Assembly (NCBI GenBank): GCA_039188505.1 | Contig: JBCCZC010000015.1 | Location: 1-27,806, forward strand | Length of the DNA stretch: 27,806 nt | From: JBCCZC01 sp039188505 | GTDB taxonomy: Bacteria > Pseudomonadota > Gammaproteobacteria > Xanthomonadales > SZUA-38 | Direction of reading: 5' to 3' | Part shown: positions 13,803 to 22,289 of the stretch, piece by piece | How the letters are laid out: each line of letters opens with the position of its first letter | Numbering within the stretch: position 1 is the first letter of the stretch | The notes under the pieces: generated by a model | Seen by the model: only the letters and a program-made list of their open reading frames with translations | What the model was told of the DNA's origin: nothing | Database searches by the model: none | Translations under genes and position numbers: made by a program

Positions 13803-15551
13803 ATGGCCACACCTGACCCCGCTGCGTTCGCCCCGTTGCCCGACACCCAGTTTCACGAGCTCCAGCAGCTGGCGGCCGCCCTGCGCCCCGAGCAGCTGTG
13901 GTGGACGAGCGGCTACCTGGCCGGGCTTGCGCAATCGGGCGTCCAGGCGCCGCAGGCCATTCCGGCGGCGAGTGAACTGGCCGCGGCGACCATTGTGTAC
14001 GCGACGCAGACCGGCAATAGCCGGCGTATCGCGGAGCAGCTGGCGGACCGGCTCGCGGGTCAGGACGTTCGACTCGTGAGTGCCGGGGACTACCGCCTGG
14101 CCGATCTGCCCAAGGAGCGGCAGATCGTCTTCGTCGTCAGCACGCACGGTGAGGGCGATCCGCCCGACGACGCCGTGCCGTTCTTCGAGCGACTGCTGTC
14201 CAAGCGTGCGCCGAAGCTGGAGGACGTCCGCTACGCCGTGTTGTCGCTCGGCGATTCGAGCTACGAGAAGTTCTGCGAGGTCGGTCGGGTGCTCGATGAG
14301 CGTCTGGCCGAGCTTGGCGGTCAGCCGCTTGTCGACCGCGTCGACTGCGACGTCGAATTCGAGGACGCCGCGGCGCGGTGGATCGACCAGCTCGAGGCGG
14401 ATCTGGATCTGAGTCAGCCGTCGAACGTCGTGCCCATGCGTGCAGCCCTGCCGGCGGCGCCCCGGATCACCCGCGACGCACCGCTGACCGGCGAGGTTCT
14501 CGAGGTGCAGGACATCACCGGCCGGGGGTCGACGAGCGACACCTTCCATGTCGAAATCGCAGCGGATGGTCTGGCCTACGAGCCGGGCGATTCGGTGGGC
14601 GTTTGGCACGACAACCCGGTTCTCGTCGTCGAGCAGGTGCTGGCGGCGACCGGCCTTGCCGGCGACGCGGTGGTTCGCGTCGGCGACGAGGAGACGACGC
14701 TGGCTCTCGCCCTCACCAGCAAGCGCGAGCTGACCGGCTTGTCGCGCGCCGTCATCGAACGCTACGTGGCGGTGACGCGAAACGATGCCCTCGAGGCGTG
14801 GTTTGGCGGCCTCGAGCGAGCCGAGCAGGCCGAAATCCTCGACGGCTGGCAGTTCGCGGATCTGGCCAAGGCCTACCCGGGCGAAGTCAGCGCGCAGGCG
14901 CTGGTCGATCTCCTCGCGCCGTTGAAGCCGCGGCTCTACTCGATCGCCTCCGCCCTGGGCGGCGACGAGGTCCATCTGACCGTCTCCCGCGTCAGCTACG
15001 AGCGTGATGGCGAGCCGCGTGTCGGTGCGGCGTCGAACTGGCTTGGTGATCTGGACGCCGGTGCCGCCGTGCAGCTCTTCGTCGAGCCCAACGCCGCTTT
15101 CCATCTTCCCGAAGACCCCGCGACGCCCGTCATCATGATCGGGGCCGGGACGGGCGTCGCCCCGTTCCGCGCCTTCGTGCAGGCACGATCCGAGGCGGGT
15201 GCACCTGGCGACAACTGGCTTATCTTCGGGCACCGAAACTTCCGTACCGACTTCCTGTATCAGCTCGAGTGGCAGCGAGCGCTGAAGGGCGGTGATCTTG
15301 CCCGTCTGGATGTCGCCTTCTCCCGCGACGGTGACGAGCGTCGCTACGTCCAGCACGTGGTCGCCGATCAGGCCGCCGAACTGATGGCGTGGCTCGACCG
15401 CGGTGCGCACATCTACATCTGCGGCGCGATCGCCATGGGCAAGGCTGTGGAGGCCGCGCTCGTGGCCGCGGTGGACGCGTCGGGCGGCGACGGCGAAGCC
15501 GTGGTCAGTGAACTGAAGGCCGAGCGGAGGCTTCACCGCGATGTCTACTGA
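13803..15551 (+). CDS. cysJ: Sulfite reductase [NADPH] flavoprotein alpha subunit
   Basis: This 582-aa protein is close to the roughly 600-aa length of enterobacterial CysJ. It is the diflavin electron donor that passes NADPH electrons through FAD and FMN to CysI. The N-terminal flavodoxin domain is marked by IVYATQTGNSRRIAEQL (about 63-79) and by STHGEGDPPDDA. The FAD domain includes RLYSIASAL. The NADPH region has GAGTGVAPFRAF (about 445-456) and ICGAIAMG, and the C-terminus ends in the typical RRLHRDVY. AAGGAG 8 nt before the ATG supports the start. It is the first gene of the cysJIH operon and overlaps cysI by 11 bp. CysB-type activation under sulfur limitation is expected from the family, but the sequence does not prove it. 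Confidence 0.96.
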   Translation: MATPDPAAFAPLPDTQFHELQQLAAALRPEQLWWTSGYLAGLAQSGVQAPQAIPAASELAAATIVYATQTGNSRRIAEQLADRLAGQDVRLVSAGDYRLADLPKERQIVFVVSTHGEGDPPDDAVPFFERLLSKRAPKLEDVRYAVLSLGDSSYEKFCEVGRVLDERLAELGGQPLVDRVDCDVEFEDAAARWIDQLEADLDLSQPSNVVPMRAALPAAPRITRDAPLTGEVLEVQDITGRGSTSDTFHVEIAADGLAYEPGDSVGVWHDNPVLVVEQVLAATGLAGDAVVRVGDEETTLALALTSKRELTGLSRAVIERYVAVTRNDALEAWFGGLERAEQAEILDGWQFADLAKAYPGEVSAQALVDLLAPLKPRLYSIASALGGDEVHLTVSRVSYERDGEPRVGAASNWLGDLDAGAAVQLFVEPNAAFHLPEDPATPVIMIGAGTGVAPFRAFVQARSEAGAPGDNWLIFGHRNFRTDFLYQLEWQRALKGGDLARLDVAFSRDGDERRYVQHVVADQAAELMAWLDRGAHIYICGAIAMGKAVEAALVAAVDASGGDGEAVVSELKAERRLHRDVY

Positions 15552-17184
15552 CGTCGAGCGCATCAAGCAGGCCAGCCGCGGGCTCCGGGGAACGCTTTCC
15601 GAGAGCCTCGTCGATCCGCTGACGGGTGCGATCCGGGCGGACGATACGACCCTGTCGAAGTTTCACGGCATCTATCAGCAGGACGACCGTGATCTGAGGC
15701 TTGAGCGCCAGCGCCAGAAGCTCGAGCCGGCCTTCCAGTTCATGATCCGCGCGCGGGTCCCGGGCGGCATCTGCACCACGGAGCAGTGGCTGGCCATGAC
15801 GCGGATCAGCCGAGAGATCTCGGACGGGACGCTGCGACTCACGACCCGCCAGGCGTTCCAGTGGCACGGCGTCCTGAAAGCCGGTCTCAAGCCGCTGATC
15901 CAGACGATCGACAGCGTGCTGATGGACACGCTGGCGGCGTGCGGTGACGTCAACCGCAACGTGATGGCTTCGCCGAACCCGCATCGCTCGAAGCTGCACG
16001 CCAAGCTCCACGAGGTCACGCTGTCGCTGAGTCAGCACCTCACGCCACGGACCGGGGCGTATCACGAGATCTGGCTCGATGGCGAGAAGCTCGCGCGTGA
16101 CGAGCCCGAGGAGGAGCCGATCTATGGACCGGCCTATCTCCCGCGCAAGTTCAAGATCTCGCTGGCGATTCCGCCCGACAACGACGTCGACGTGTTTGCC
16201 CAGGACCTCGGTTTCATCGGCATTGTCGAGGATGAGGAGCTCATTGGCTTCAACGTCACCGTGGGCGGTGGCATGGGCGCGACCCATGGCGATCCGCAGA
16301 CCTATCCGCGCCTCGCAGACGTCATTGGCTTCTGCCGGCCGGAAGATGTGAACCACGTCGCTGAGCACGTCGTGGGCGTCCAGCGCGATTTCGGCAATCG
16401 CGAGGTCCGCAAGCGGGCCCGCATGAAGTACACGATCGACGACCGCGGCCTCGACTGGTTCGTTGCGGAGCTGAACAGTCGCCTCCGCGAGCCGCTGGCT
16501 CCGGCCCGGTCCTTCCGCTTCGGGCGGCACACGGACCGCTACGGCTGGGTCGAGGGTGATGACGGTCTCTGGCATCACACCGTCTACGTGCAGAACGGCC
16601 GGCTCCACGCCGACCAGCTCGACGCCCTCGAGGGCATCGCGACGGCGCTGCCCGACGTGTCCTGGATTCTCACACCGAACCAGAACCTCGCAGTCGCCAA
16701 CGTCCCGGCGGACGGCAGGGCGATCGTCGAGGCTCAGCTGGAGGCGGCCGGGCTCATGGGATCGGTCACGCCGCTGCGCGCGGCCTCGATCGCGTGCGTT
16801 TCCATGCCGACCTGCGGGCTCGGCATGGCGGAGGCGGAGCGCTACCTGCCGACGCTCGTCGACCATCTGGAGGCGGTGTTCGCTGAGGCAGGCGTACCGG
16901 AGTCGGACACGGTCATCCGGATGACCGGCTGCCCCAACGGCTGCGCCCGACCCTACGTGGCCGAGATCGGCTTCGTCGGCAAGGCGCCGGGCCGCTACAA
17001 CGTTCACCTGGGCGGCGACGGCCGCGGCCAGGCCCTGAATACCCTGTGGGCGGAGAACCGGGACGAGGCAGAAATCCTCGACGGTCTTCGTCCGGTCATC
17101 GAACGCTGGGCGGCGGAGCGCGAGAACGGCGAGCGCTTCGGTACCTGGGTTCGCCGCACCGGAATCGTGGAGGAAGCCGCATGA
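15541..17184 (+). CDS. cysI: Sulfite reductase [NADPH] hemoprotein beta subunit
   Basis: This 547-aa siroheme and [4Fe-4S] subunit carries out the six-electron reduction of sulfite to sulfide. The cluster ligands are visible as C419-X5-C425 (CVSMPTC) and C464-X3-C468 (CPNGC), the latter carrying the siroheme-bridging cysteine. The N-terminal half has the paired ferredoxin-like segments, with the conserved LRLTTRQAFQWHG and DVNRNVM motifs of the siroheme pocket. The start lies inside the end of cysJ, with GGAGG about 10 nt upstream, so expression is probably coupled. Length and motifs match CysI of the NADPH-dependent enzyme. A ferredoxin-dependent Sir would not be expected directly after cysJ. 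Confidence 0.96.
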   Translation: MSTDVERIKQASRGLRGTLSESLVDPLTGAIRADDTTLSKFHGIYQQDDRDLRLERQRQKLEPAFQFMIRARVPGGICTTEQWLAMTRISREISDGTLRLTTRQAFQWHGVLKAGLKPLIQTIDSVLMDTLAACGDVNRNVMASPNPHRSKLHAKLHEVTLSLSQHLTPRTGAYHEIWLDGEKLARDEPEEEPIYGPAYLPRKFKISLAIPPDNDVDVFAQDLGFIGIVEDEELIGFNVTVGGGMGATHGDPQTYPRLADVIGFCRPEDVNHVAEHVVGVQRDFGNREVRKRARMKYTIDDRGLDWFVAELNSRLREPLAPARSFRFGRHTDRYGWVEGDDGLWHHTVYVQNGRLHADQLDALEGIATALPDVSWILTPNQNLAVANVPADGRAIVEAQLEAAGLMGSVTPLRAASIACVSMPTCGLGMAEAERYLPTLVDHLEAVFAEAGVPESDTVIRMTGCPNGCARPYVAEIGFVGKAPGRYNVHLGGDGRGQALNTLWAENRDEAEILDGLRPVIERWAAERENGERFGTWVRRTGIVEEAA

Positions 17185-17885
17185 GCGTCGTGAGACTCGC
17201 AGATTTCTGCCCGACACCTCGTCAGCGCGTCGCGCTGGAGACCATGGACGCGGAGGCGCGGGTTGGCTGGGCCCTGGAGCACCTGCCCGGGCCCTTCGCG
17301 CTGACCTCGAGCTTTGGCGCCCAGGCGGCCGTGATGCTTCACCTGGTGACCCGTCAGACACCGGACGTGCCGGTGATCCTGCTCGACACGGGTCACCTGT
17401 TTCCCGAGACCTACGCGTTCGTGGATCAGCTGACCGAACGCCTGTCGTTGAACCTCCACGTCTTTCGCGCAGCAATGAGCCCTGCCTGGCAGGAAGCGCG
17501 CTACGGCCGGCTCTGGGAGCAGGGCGTCGACGGTATCCAGACCTACAATCGCATCAACAAGGTCGAGCCACTCCAACGCGCCTTCGAGGAGCTGGGTGTG
17601 CGCACCTGGTTTAGCGGTCTGCGCCGGGTCCAGGCGAGCACACGCCGCGATCTCGCGGTCCTCGAGGAGCAGGACGGACGCAGCAAGGTCCTGCCGCTGA
17701 TCGACTGGACGGACCGCGACGTGTACCTGTACCTCCAGAAGCACGATCTCCCCTACCACCCGCTCTGGAGCGAGGGCTACGTCTCCATCGGTGACGTGCA
17801 CAGCACGAAGTCGCTGGCGGAGGTCGACAACGTCGACGAGGTTCGCTTCGACGGACTGCTCCGGGAGTGCGGTATTCACCAATGA
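17181..17885 (+). CDS. cysH: Phosphoadenylyl-sulfate (PAPS) reductase, thioredoxin-dependent
   Basis: This 234-aa enzyme reduces PAPS to sulfite, the step before CysJI. Family features are SSFGAQAAVMLHL near the N-terminus, ILLDTGHLFPETY, WFSGLRRVQASTR, and the C-terminal ECGIH with catalytic C230. The CC...CXXC cysteines that hold the [4Fe-4S] cluster in APS reductases are absent. PAPS rather than APS specificity is therefore expected. The ATG at 17181 overlaps the cysI stop by 4 bp (ATGA). A longer in-frame start at 17046 would lie deep inside cysI and adds no homologous sequence. No sulfate-activation genes (cysD/N/C) lie in the window. Confidence 0.95.
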   Translation: MSVVRLADFCPTPRQRVALETMDAEARVGWALEHLPGPFALTSSFGAQAAVMLHLVTRQTPDVPVILLDTGHLFPETYAFVDQLTERLSLNLHVFRAAMSPAWQEARYGRLWEQGVDGIQTYNRINKVEPLQRAFEELGVRTWFSGLRRVQASTRRDLAVLEEQDGRSKVLPLIDWTDRDVYLYLQKHDLPYHPLWSEGYVSIGDVHSTKSLAEVDNVDEVRFDGLLRECGIHQ

Positions 17886-18266
17886 GACGCCGTATCCCCT
17901 GATCGATCGGGCATGACCGAGCAGTCAGCTGAAAGATGAAACCCTATGACTGCAGCGTGACGAACGGTCGTCCCGAACGCGGAAAACCGTCCGTTCATCG
18001 AGCGGAAGCGTCTGCTTTTCGCGCAGCGATCCAGCAAAGATGGATTCCGTCCATCAGCAGCGCAGGAAGATCGCGCAGCCGCCTCGGCGATTGATCAGCC
18101 GTCAGCTGCTATTCCCCTCCGGAGATCCCCGTTGCCGCCACAGGCGGGTCGGGCGCTAAGCGGTGCCAGGAGTCAGCGCCTCGCGCCGCGATTTGACGCA
18201 TTGCTGTTTGCTCCCATGCACGATAAGGAAGCGACCTGAAGCTGCTATCCTCGATTCACCATCCGG
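17886..18266. other. Intergenic region between cysH and the Ser/Thr kinase gene
   Basis: These 381 bp hold no convincing gene. An imperfect inverted repeat pairs GAACGG (17962-17967) with CCGTTC (17991-17996), and another short one is GACGA-ACGG-TCGTC (17959-17972). Neither is followed by a U-tract, so no cysH terminator is called. A TTGACG lies near 18195, but no -10 stands at normal spacing. Codon structure is absent in all frames I inspected. Confidence 0.5.
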
Positions 18267-20354
18267 ATGGTGCAGGCGAGCATGAGTGGTGACCTGGCGG
18301 AGCTCCTTAGGCCCCGATTCTCGTATCGCGAGGTTCTGGGCTCCGGTGGTTTCGGTGAGGTCATTCGGGCGACCGATACCGACCTGGGACGAGAAGTCGC
18401 AATCAAGCTCCTCCATCGGCAGGGGCACGAGGCGGAATTGTCCCGAGAGGCGCGCAAACTCGCCGCAATTCGACACCCCCATATCGTTCAGGTCTACGAG
18501 CGGATTCGTCTTGATGACAGGCCAGGCATGGTCATGGAGTACGTCGATGGTTCGCAGCTATCCAGCGCGCCGTTCTCCGATTCCCAGCGTGTTCTCGAGT
18601 GGCTCTATCAGGCGTCGAATGGATTGGCGACCGTTCATGCCCGCGGAATCGTTCACGGCGACCTGAAACCTGCGAATGTGCTCGTCGACGCTTCGGGAAT
18701 CCGAGTTGTCGATTTTGGACTGGCCAAACGCATCGACGTTGATGTTGAAGCAACCACTGGTGGCGTCGCGGAAACTGGGGGCACCCCGGGCTATCAGGCA
18801 CCGGAACTCGTCCTGGGTGAGAGTCCGTCCGCAGCATCCGACGTTTATTCCCTGGGAATTGCGTTCATACGCTGCATCAATGGCTCGTTGCCCTGGGATG
18901 GCCTCACGCCGGTTGCGCAGGCGCATCGAATTGCCTACGGGTCGCCGCCGTCTGTGACGACATCGGTGTCTCGGGAACTGGCCGACCTTCTCGAGGAGAT
19001 GGTTCAGGCGGATCCCGAGGATCGGCCTTCCATGCAGTCTGTCGCGGCGAAATGTGAGGAGCTCGGTGCTGTCTCCCGAATCGTGTCCAACGCCTCGCGA
19101 CGTACATGGATCCCGCCGATCGCAGCAATGCTGTTCATCGTGGCGGTCGGGGCTGCCGTCGTGGCTCGACATTGGGTGGATCCGCTGCCTCTAACAAGCT
19201 GGGCGTCTTCGCACGAACGCATACTTCGCTTCGACGAGAAAGGCGAAATCGAGGCGGCGCGGACGGAACTGACCGCGCTGCTCGAGAAAGACCCGAGCCA
19301 CGCGGCGGGAAACGCTTCGCTGGCATTGGTTTACTGCCTTACGTACGCGAATATGGGGCGCGATCTCGTCTGGCTCGAGCGGGCGGAATTGGCCGCTGAA
19401 GCGGCTGTTGCGCTGGACCCGCAGCTGGCCCTCGCGCACACTGCACGAGCCTGGGTTGCCGAGTATCGCGGTGAATCGCAGGGCGCCGAGGCGTCCTACC
19501 ATGAGGCGCTCAGACTGGACCCCGGCGAGATTCACGCGCTGGAAGGCTATGCGCGATTTCTCATGGCGCGCAAGCAATACACCGAAGCCGAGCAGGTGCT
19601 GGAACGAGCGCTTGCCATACACCCCGAAGAACGACTCTTCCTCGATGCGAAAGGAACCTTGTTGTATTGGCAATCCCGTTATGAGGAGGCCGAAATCGCT
19701 TTCCGAAAGAGCATCGAGTTGAAGCCGAACAGCGTTTACGCGTACGCCAACCTCAACGCTGTTCTCACCCATCTGGGTCGAACGGATGAGGGGATTTCCG
19801 TTCTCCAACGCGGCCTTCAGCTACGACCTCACGTGCGCCTGTACAGCAACCTGGGAGTCGCGCTATTCAACAAGGCTGATTACGCAGGGGCTGCCGCTGC
19901 CTTCGAGCAGGCGGTTTCCGACAGGTGGGGCAATCCCGGGCATTACCTCAACTGGGCGAATCTCGGAGACGCGCTTTCGTGGATTCCGGGCAGGAAATCT
20001 GATTCACGCACTGCCTATCGGCGTGCGCTTCAATTGCTCGATCGCGACATGGCGTCGAAGGACGAGAGCCCGACGGAGTTGAGCCGCTCTGCATTGCTCT
20101 CGGCGAAGGTTGGCGAGCTGGCTGCCGCAGAGCGACGGATCGATCGCGCGTTGGATCTCGCCGCGGACGATGTTCATCTGTTATTCCGCGCCGTGCAGGT
20201 TTACGAGATTTGCGGCATGCGGGAGCGGGCGCTAGATTATTTGCGGAAGGCGCTTGGTCTCGGGTTTTCCTTGGCGATTGTCGAATCAGAGCCTTTGCTC
20301 ATGGAGCTTCGGCGAGACCGTCGGTATCACACATTGCTTGCAGCGAGGGATTGA
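18267..20354 (+). CDS. Membrane-anchored Ser/Thr protein kinase with TPR domain
   Basis: This 695-aa Hanks-type kinase has a cytoplasmic catalytic domain at about 20-265. It shows GSGGFG (25-30), AIK with K47, HGDLKPAN (130-137, catalytic D132), DFG (149-151), APE (178-180) and SDVYSLG. The usual HRD arginine is glycine (HGD), a non-RD kinase that may not need activation-loop phosphorylation. A transmembrane helix spans about 281-300. The roughly 380-residue remainder, probably periplasmic, is built of TPR repeats, for example ALAHTARAWVAEYRG and the repeat around YAYANLNAVLTHLG. M1 has no Shine-Dalgarno sequence; an ATG at 18282, with AGG 5 nt before it, may be the real start. The next gene follows after 2 bp. 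A nearby FHA-type sigma-54 activator is a candidate reader of its phosphorylation. Confidence 0.9.
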   Translation: MVQASMSGDLAELLRPRFSYREVLGSGGFGEVIRATDTDLGREVAIKLLHRQGHEAELSREARKLAAIRHPHIVQVYERIRLDDRPGMVMEYVDGSQLSSAPFSDSQRVLEWLYQASNGLATVHARGIVHGDLKPANVLVDASGIRVVDFGLAKRIDVDVEATTGGVAETGGTPGYQAPELVLGESPSAASDVYSLGIAFIRCINGSLPWDGLTPVAQAHRIAYGSPPSVTTSVSRELADLLEEMVQADPEDRPSMQSVAAKCEELGAVSRIVSNASRRTWIPPIAAMLFIVAVGAAVVARHWVDPLPLTSWASSHERILRFDEKGEIEAARTELTALLEKDPSHAAGNASLALVYCLTYANMGRDLVWLERAELAAEAAVALDPQLALAHTARAWVAEYRGESQGAEASYHEALRLDPGEIHALEGYARFLMARKQYTEAEQVLERALAIHPEERLFLDAKGTLLYWQSRYEEAEIAFRKSIELKPNSVYAYANLNAVLTHLGRTDEGISVLQRGLQLRPHVRLYSNLGVALFNKADYAGAAAAFEQAVSDRWGNPGHYLNWANLGDALSWIPGRKSDSRTAYRRALQLLDRDMASKDESPTELSRSALLSAKVGELAAAERRIDRALDLAADDVHLLFRAVQVYEICGMRERALDYLRKALGLGFSLAIVESEPLLMELRRDRRYHTLLAARD

Positions 20355-20356
20355 CG

Positions 20357-20917
20357 GTGGAAAACCGTGTGGAGCTGAAGGTCGCCTTTGACACGCACCA
20401 AGTGGGGCGACGCCTGGTCTGGGTGTTTGATGAAAATGGCAAGAGTGCGCTGGCGATGGGCGGAATCAACTCCGGCTCGATTTACCTTGCGCACGGAGCG
20501 ACCTTCGGGATCAGGATTCTCGGCATAGGAAGAGAGAATCACCTCAAGCATTTCGAGATTGCCGACTGCAGCCTGGTGACGTTGCCGCATCGTTCCTCTC
20601 CCCATGAATCCAAGGCTTCTCCCTTTTCGGACACCTGCGCTACACACCTGTTCTCCGACTGGTCGCAAGCTGAAAATGTCCAGGTGCCAGGTGCCTTCCA
20701 CCATCACCCTCACCACGGCCAACTCGATGGTCCCGAGCACACCAAGGCCTATGAGGTGTTCTCGACAGATTCGCTGACCGTGATTCACGAGACCGGGCTC
20801 TGGGATCTGAGCCTGACAGTGACGATTCTCATGATCGGATCCGAGGGCGACGTTGTTCGCAGGGTCTTTTTCTTCGACCCCGAAGCTCAGGTCGGCACCG
20901 GCACCGATCCGGGCTAG
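20357..20917 (+). CDS. Uncharacterised protein co-transcribed with the Ser/Thr kinase
   Basis: This 186-aa protein is read from a GTG 2 bp after the kinase stop, with GAGGG 8 nt upstream. An ATG start at 20210 inside the kinase gene is open but would overlap 145 bp and lacks support. I do not recognise the family. The sequence is rich in beta-type patterns, such as VELKVAFDTHQ, RRLVWVF and WDLSLTVTILMIG. It has a His/Pro-rich stretch (HHHPHH) and no signal peptide or membrane helix. The tight spacing implies co-expression with the kinase. A kinase substrate or accessory role is only an inference. Confidence 0.7.
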   Translation: MENRVELKVAFDTHQVGRRLVWVFDENGKSALAMGGINSGSIYLAHGATFGIRILGIGRENHLKHFEIADCSLVTLPHRSSPHESKASPFSDTCATHLFSDWSQAENVQVPGAFHHHPHHGQLDGPEHTKAYEVFSTDSLTVIHETGLWDLSLTVTILMIGSEGDVVRRVFFFDPEAQVGTGTDPG

Positions 20918-20952
20918 GCGCTGCATTTGCGTGCTCAGCTCTGCCGGGTTCC

Positions 20953-21459
20953 CTAGCTCCCTGACGCACCGTCCTGCGGGATTGCCAGGCCCGTTTGCGA
21001 GGCGCCAACGTCGACATCCGAGGAAATTCCCGCCCCCTCGAGCGATTGGGCGTTGATCTTCGTCACGGCGTCCAGGATCTGGCCGAACAGTTTCCGACGT
21101 TCCGCCTTCGACAGTTCCAGCCGTGCTTCGGCGAGGCACCCCTGGAAGAAAATATCGCGCGTGATCAGGACGTTCGGGTTCCGACCGCCAAGCGACATTT
21201 CGTCATCGCCCGCCGAACCGCCGCCCGATCCCGACGAAACGATGCTAACGCTCGCCCCGTATGCCAGGTCGGAGCCTGCATCGGGCGGCGGACCGACACA
21301 AACGGTGCCGTTCGGGTTGCGTATGATCAGCTGCGTGCTCGAGGTGATCATCGTCAGATCGCGCTGCAGAGACTGATCTTCGAAGTGGTGAACGTCCTCG
21401 ATCGTCGTGGCGCAGCCGGCGGTCAACGATACTGCAAGAAGAAGTGTGCTTTGTTTCAT
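20953..21459 (-). CDS. Small lipoprotein
   Basis: This 168-aa protein has an N-terminal signal and lipobox LTAG|C with lipidated C16. AGGAG lies 8 nt upstream of the ATG at 21459. A longer frame to 21612 is open but would antisense-extend over the neighbour and hides the signal peptide. The mature part has a TVCVGPPPDA segment, reminiscent of lipoproteins that carry a C-x-PsPDA motif, then a Gly/Ser-rich stretch. A helical segment follows around LAEARLELSKAERRKLF. Its role is unknown. It lies 55 bp downstream of the secreted-protein gene on the same strand, separated by a strong hairpin, and so is probably the second gene of a sigma-54-driven operon. Confidence 0.75.
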   Translation of the reverse strand: MKQSTLLLAVSLTAGCATTIEDVHHFEDQSLQRDLTMITSSTQLIIRNPNGTVCVGPPPDAGSDLAYGASVSIVSSGSGGGSAGDDEMSLGGRNPNVLITRDIFFQGCLAEARLELSKAERRKLFGQILDAVTKINAQSLEGAGISSDVDVGASQTGLAIPQDGASGS

Positions 21460-21474
21460 GGTCCTACTCCTGTT

Positions 21475-21500
21475 GCCGCGCGCGGTTGCCCGCGCGCGGC
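21475..21500 (-). repeat. Intercistronic 11-bp GC hairpin with GNRA loop
   Basis: Arms GCCGCGCGCGG (21475-21485) and CCGCGCGCGGC (21490-21500) pair perfectly. In the minus-strand RNA the loop is GCAA, a GNRA tetraloop. There is no U-tract. It sits between the secreted-protein and lipoprotein genes, directly before the ribosome-binding site of the latter. It may stabilise the upstream mRNA or attenuate the downstream gene. Confidence 0.6.
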
Positions 21501-21514
21501 TGGATAAGCGCAAA

Positions 21515-22093
21515 CTACTGATAGGTCCAACGGAGCTGGGCGTTGGCGCAACGCGCCCAACGGTTTCCCTTCTGTTGGCAAGATCCATGGGACTGCGCAG
21601 GCAGATTGGCATTGAGCGAGTTGTACGTGGTTGATGCAGCGTTCATGGCTGCGCTGTCCACCCAAGCGGTGCTGTTCTTGTAGGTGTCGCAGATATCGGC
21701 ACTGACCGTCGTTTTGCCCGTGATCTTTGCAAGCTCCTCGAGATCGATGCCGCCCTCGACCGAGCCCGATGCCGTCAGACAGGCTTTGATTTCGTTGGAC
21801 GATTCGCCGCTGCGCGTCTCCATGACGACCTGCTGGACCTGAGCCATCGGCAGATCGCCCAGCGTGCTCAGAACGAGGTTCGTGGACTGGCAGTCGCCGG
21901 GATTGACGTAGGCATAGCCCGCGTCGGCGCTGCCATGGCCGGCGATAACCCGTGAGCTTGCCTTCTGGTAGAAGGCAAAGAGGACTGTGTCCGAGCTCGT
22001 GTTGCAGATGCTAGCCGTGGCCTGCCCGCCGACTCCAGCGAAGGTGGGGGTCAGGGCGCTGAGCAGGATCGTTGCGATGATGGTGCGTTTCAT
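21515..22093 (-). CDS. Secreted protein of unknown function with six cysteines
   Basis: This 192-aa protein begins with a clear Sec signal peptide, a hydrophobic core after MKR with cleavage after TFA (about residue 19). The ATG at 22093 has GGAGAAG at good spacing. An upstream in-frame ATG at 22129 would bury the signal and is rejected. The mature protein has six cysteines (SIC, GDC, KAC, DIC, GSC, RCA), suggesting disulfides. The segment ASICNTSSDTVLFAFY through VNPGDC resembles the N-terminal layout of DUF1036-type secreted proteins, a weak similarity. A sigma-54-like promoter precedes it, with the divergent FHA/sigma-54 activator beyond. It is likely the principal target of that regulator, and its function is unknown. 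Confidence 0.75.
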   Translation of the reverse strand: MKRTIIATILLSALTPTFAGVGGQATASICNTSSDTVLFAFYQKASSRVIAGHGSADAGYAYVNPGDCQSTNLVLSTLGDLPMAQVQQVVMETRSGESSNEIKACLTASGSVEGGIDLEELAKITGKTTVSADICDTYKNSTAWVDSAAMNAASTTYNSLNANLPAQSHGSCQQKGNRWARCANAQLRWTYQ

Positions 22094-22161
22094 GATGTCT
22101 TCTCCGCATTGGATTAATGGGTTTGTCATTGGGTGCCAAAAAGGCGACCCGACTAACCTTG

Positions 22162-22177
22162 ATCAAGAAGCGTGCCA
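22162..22177 (-). promoter_or_regulatory. Sigma-54 (-24/-12) promoter for the secreted-protein gene
   Basis: On the minus strand TGGCACG (22177-22171) is a full match to the -24 element. It is followed after 4 bp by TTGAT (22166-22162), where the -12 consensus is TTGCW. Spacing is exact, but the -12 C is replaced by A. The predicted start is near 22150, about 57 nt before the ATG. The divergent sigma-54 activator gene supports the call. Confidence 0.6.
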
Positions 22178-22226
22178 GCGCAAAAGCCAGGCAAATGCTG
22201 ATGTCTTGCTGCGTTTCCCCTGGTTT

Positions 22227-22253
22227 TGACGTGTCATGACATGTCAGTTGACA
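22227..22253. promoter_or_regulatory. TGTCA/TGACA half-site array, candidate enhancer (UAS)
   Basis: Half-sites follow one another closely: TGAC, then the overlapping palindromes TGTCATGACA (22232-22241) and TGACATGTCA (22237-22246), then TGACA (22249-22253). The array lies about 80-100 bp upstream of the predicted sigma-54 start point. This is the usual distance for activator binding, and it is next to the activator gene itself. Confidence 0.55.
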
Positions 22254-22289
22254 ATGCGGTTTCCCGAAGTCCGAGCAATTCGGTGCACC

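Noticed and set aside
13743..17475. Long antisense frames (607 and 656 aa) opposite cysJ and cysI
   Set aside because: They mirror conserved coding frames on the plus strand and have no recognisable motifs or ribosome-binding sites.
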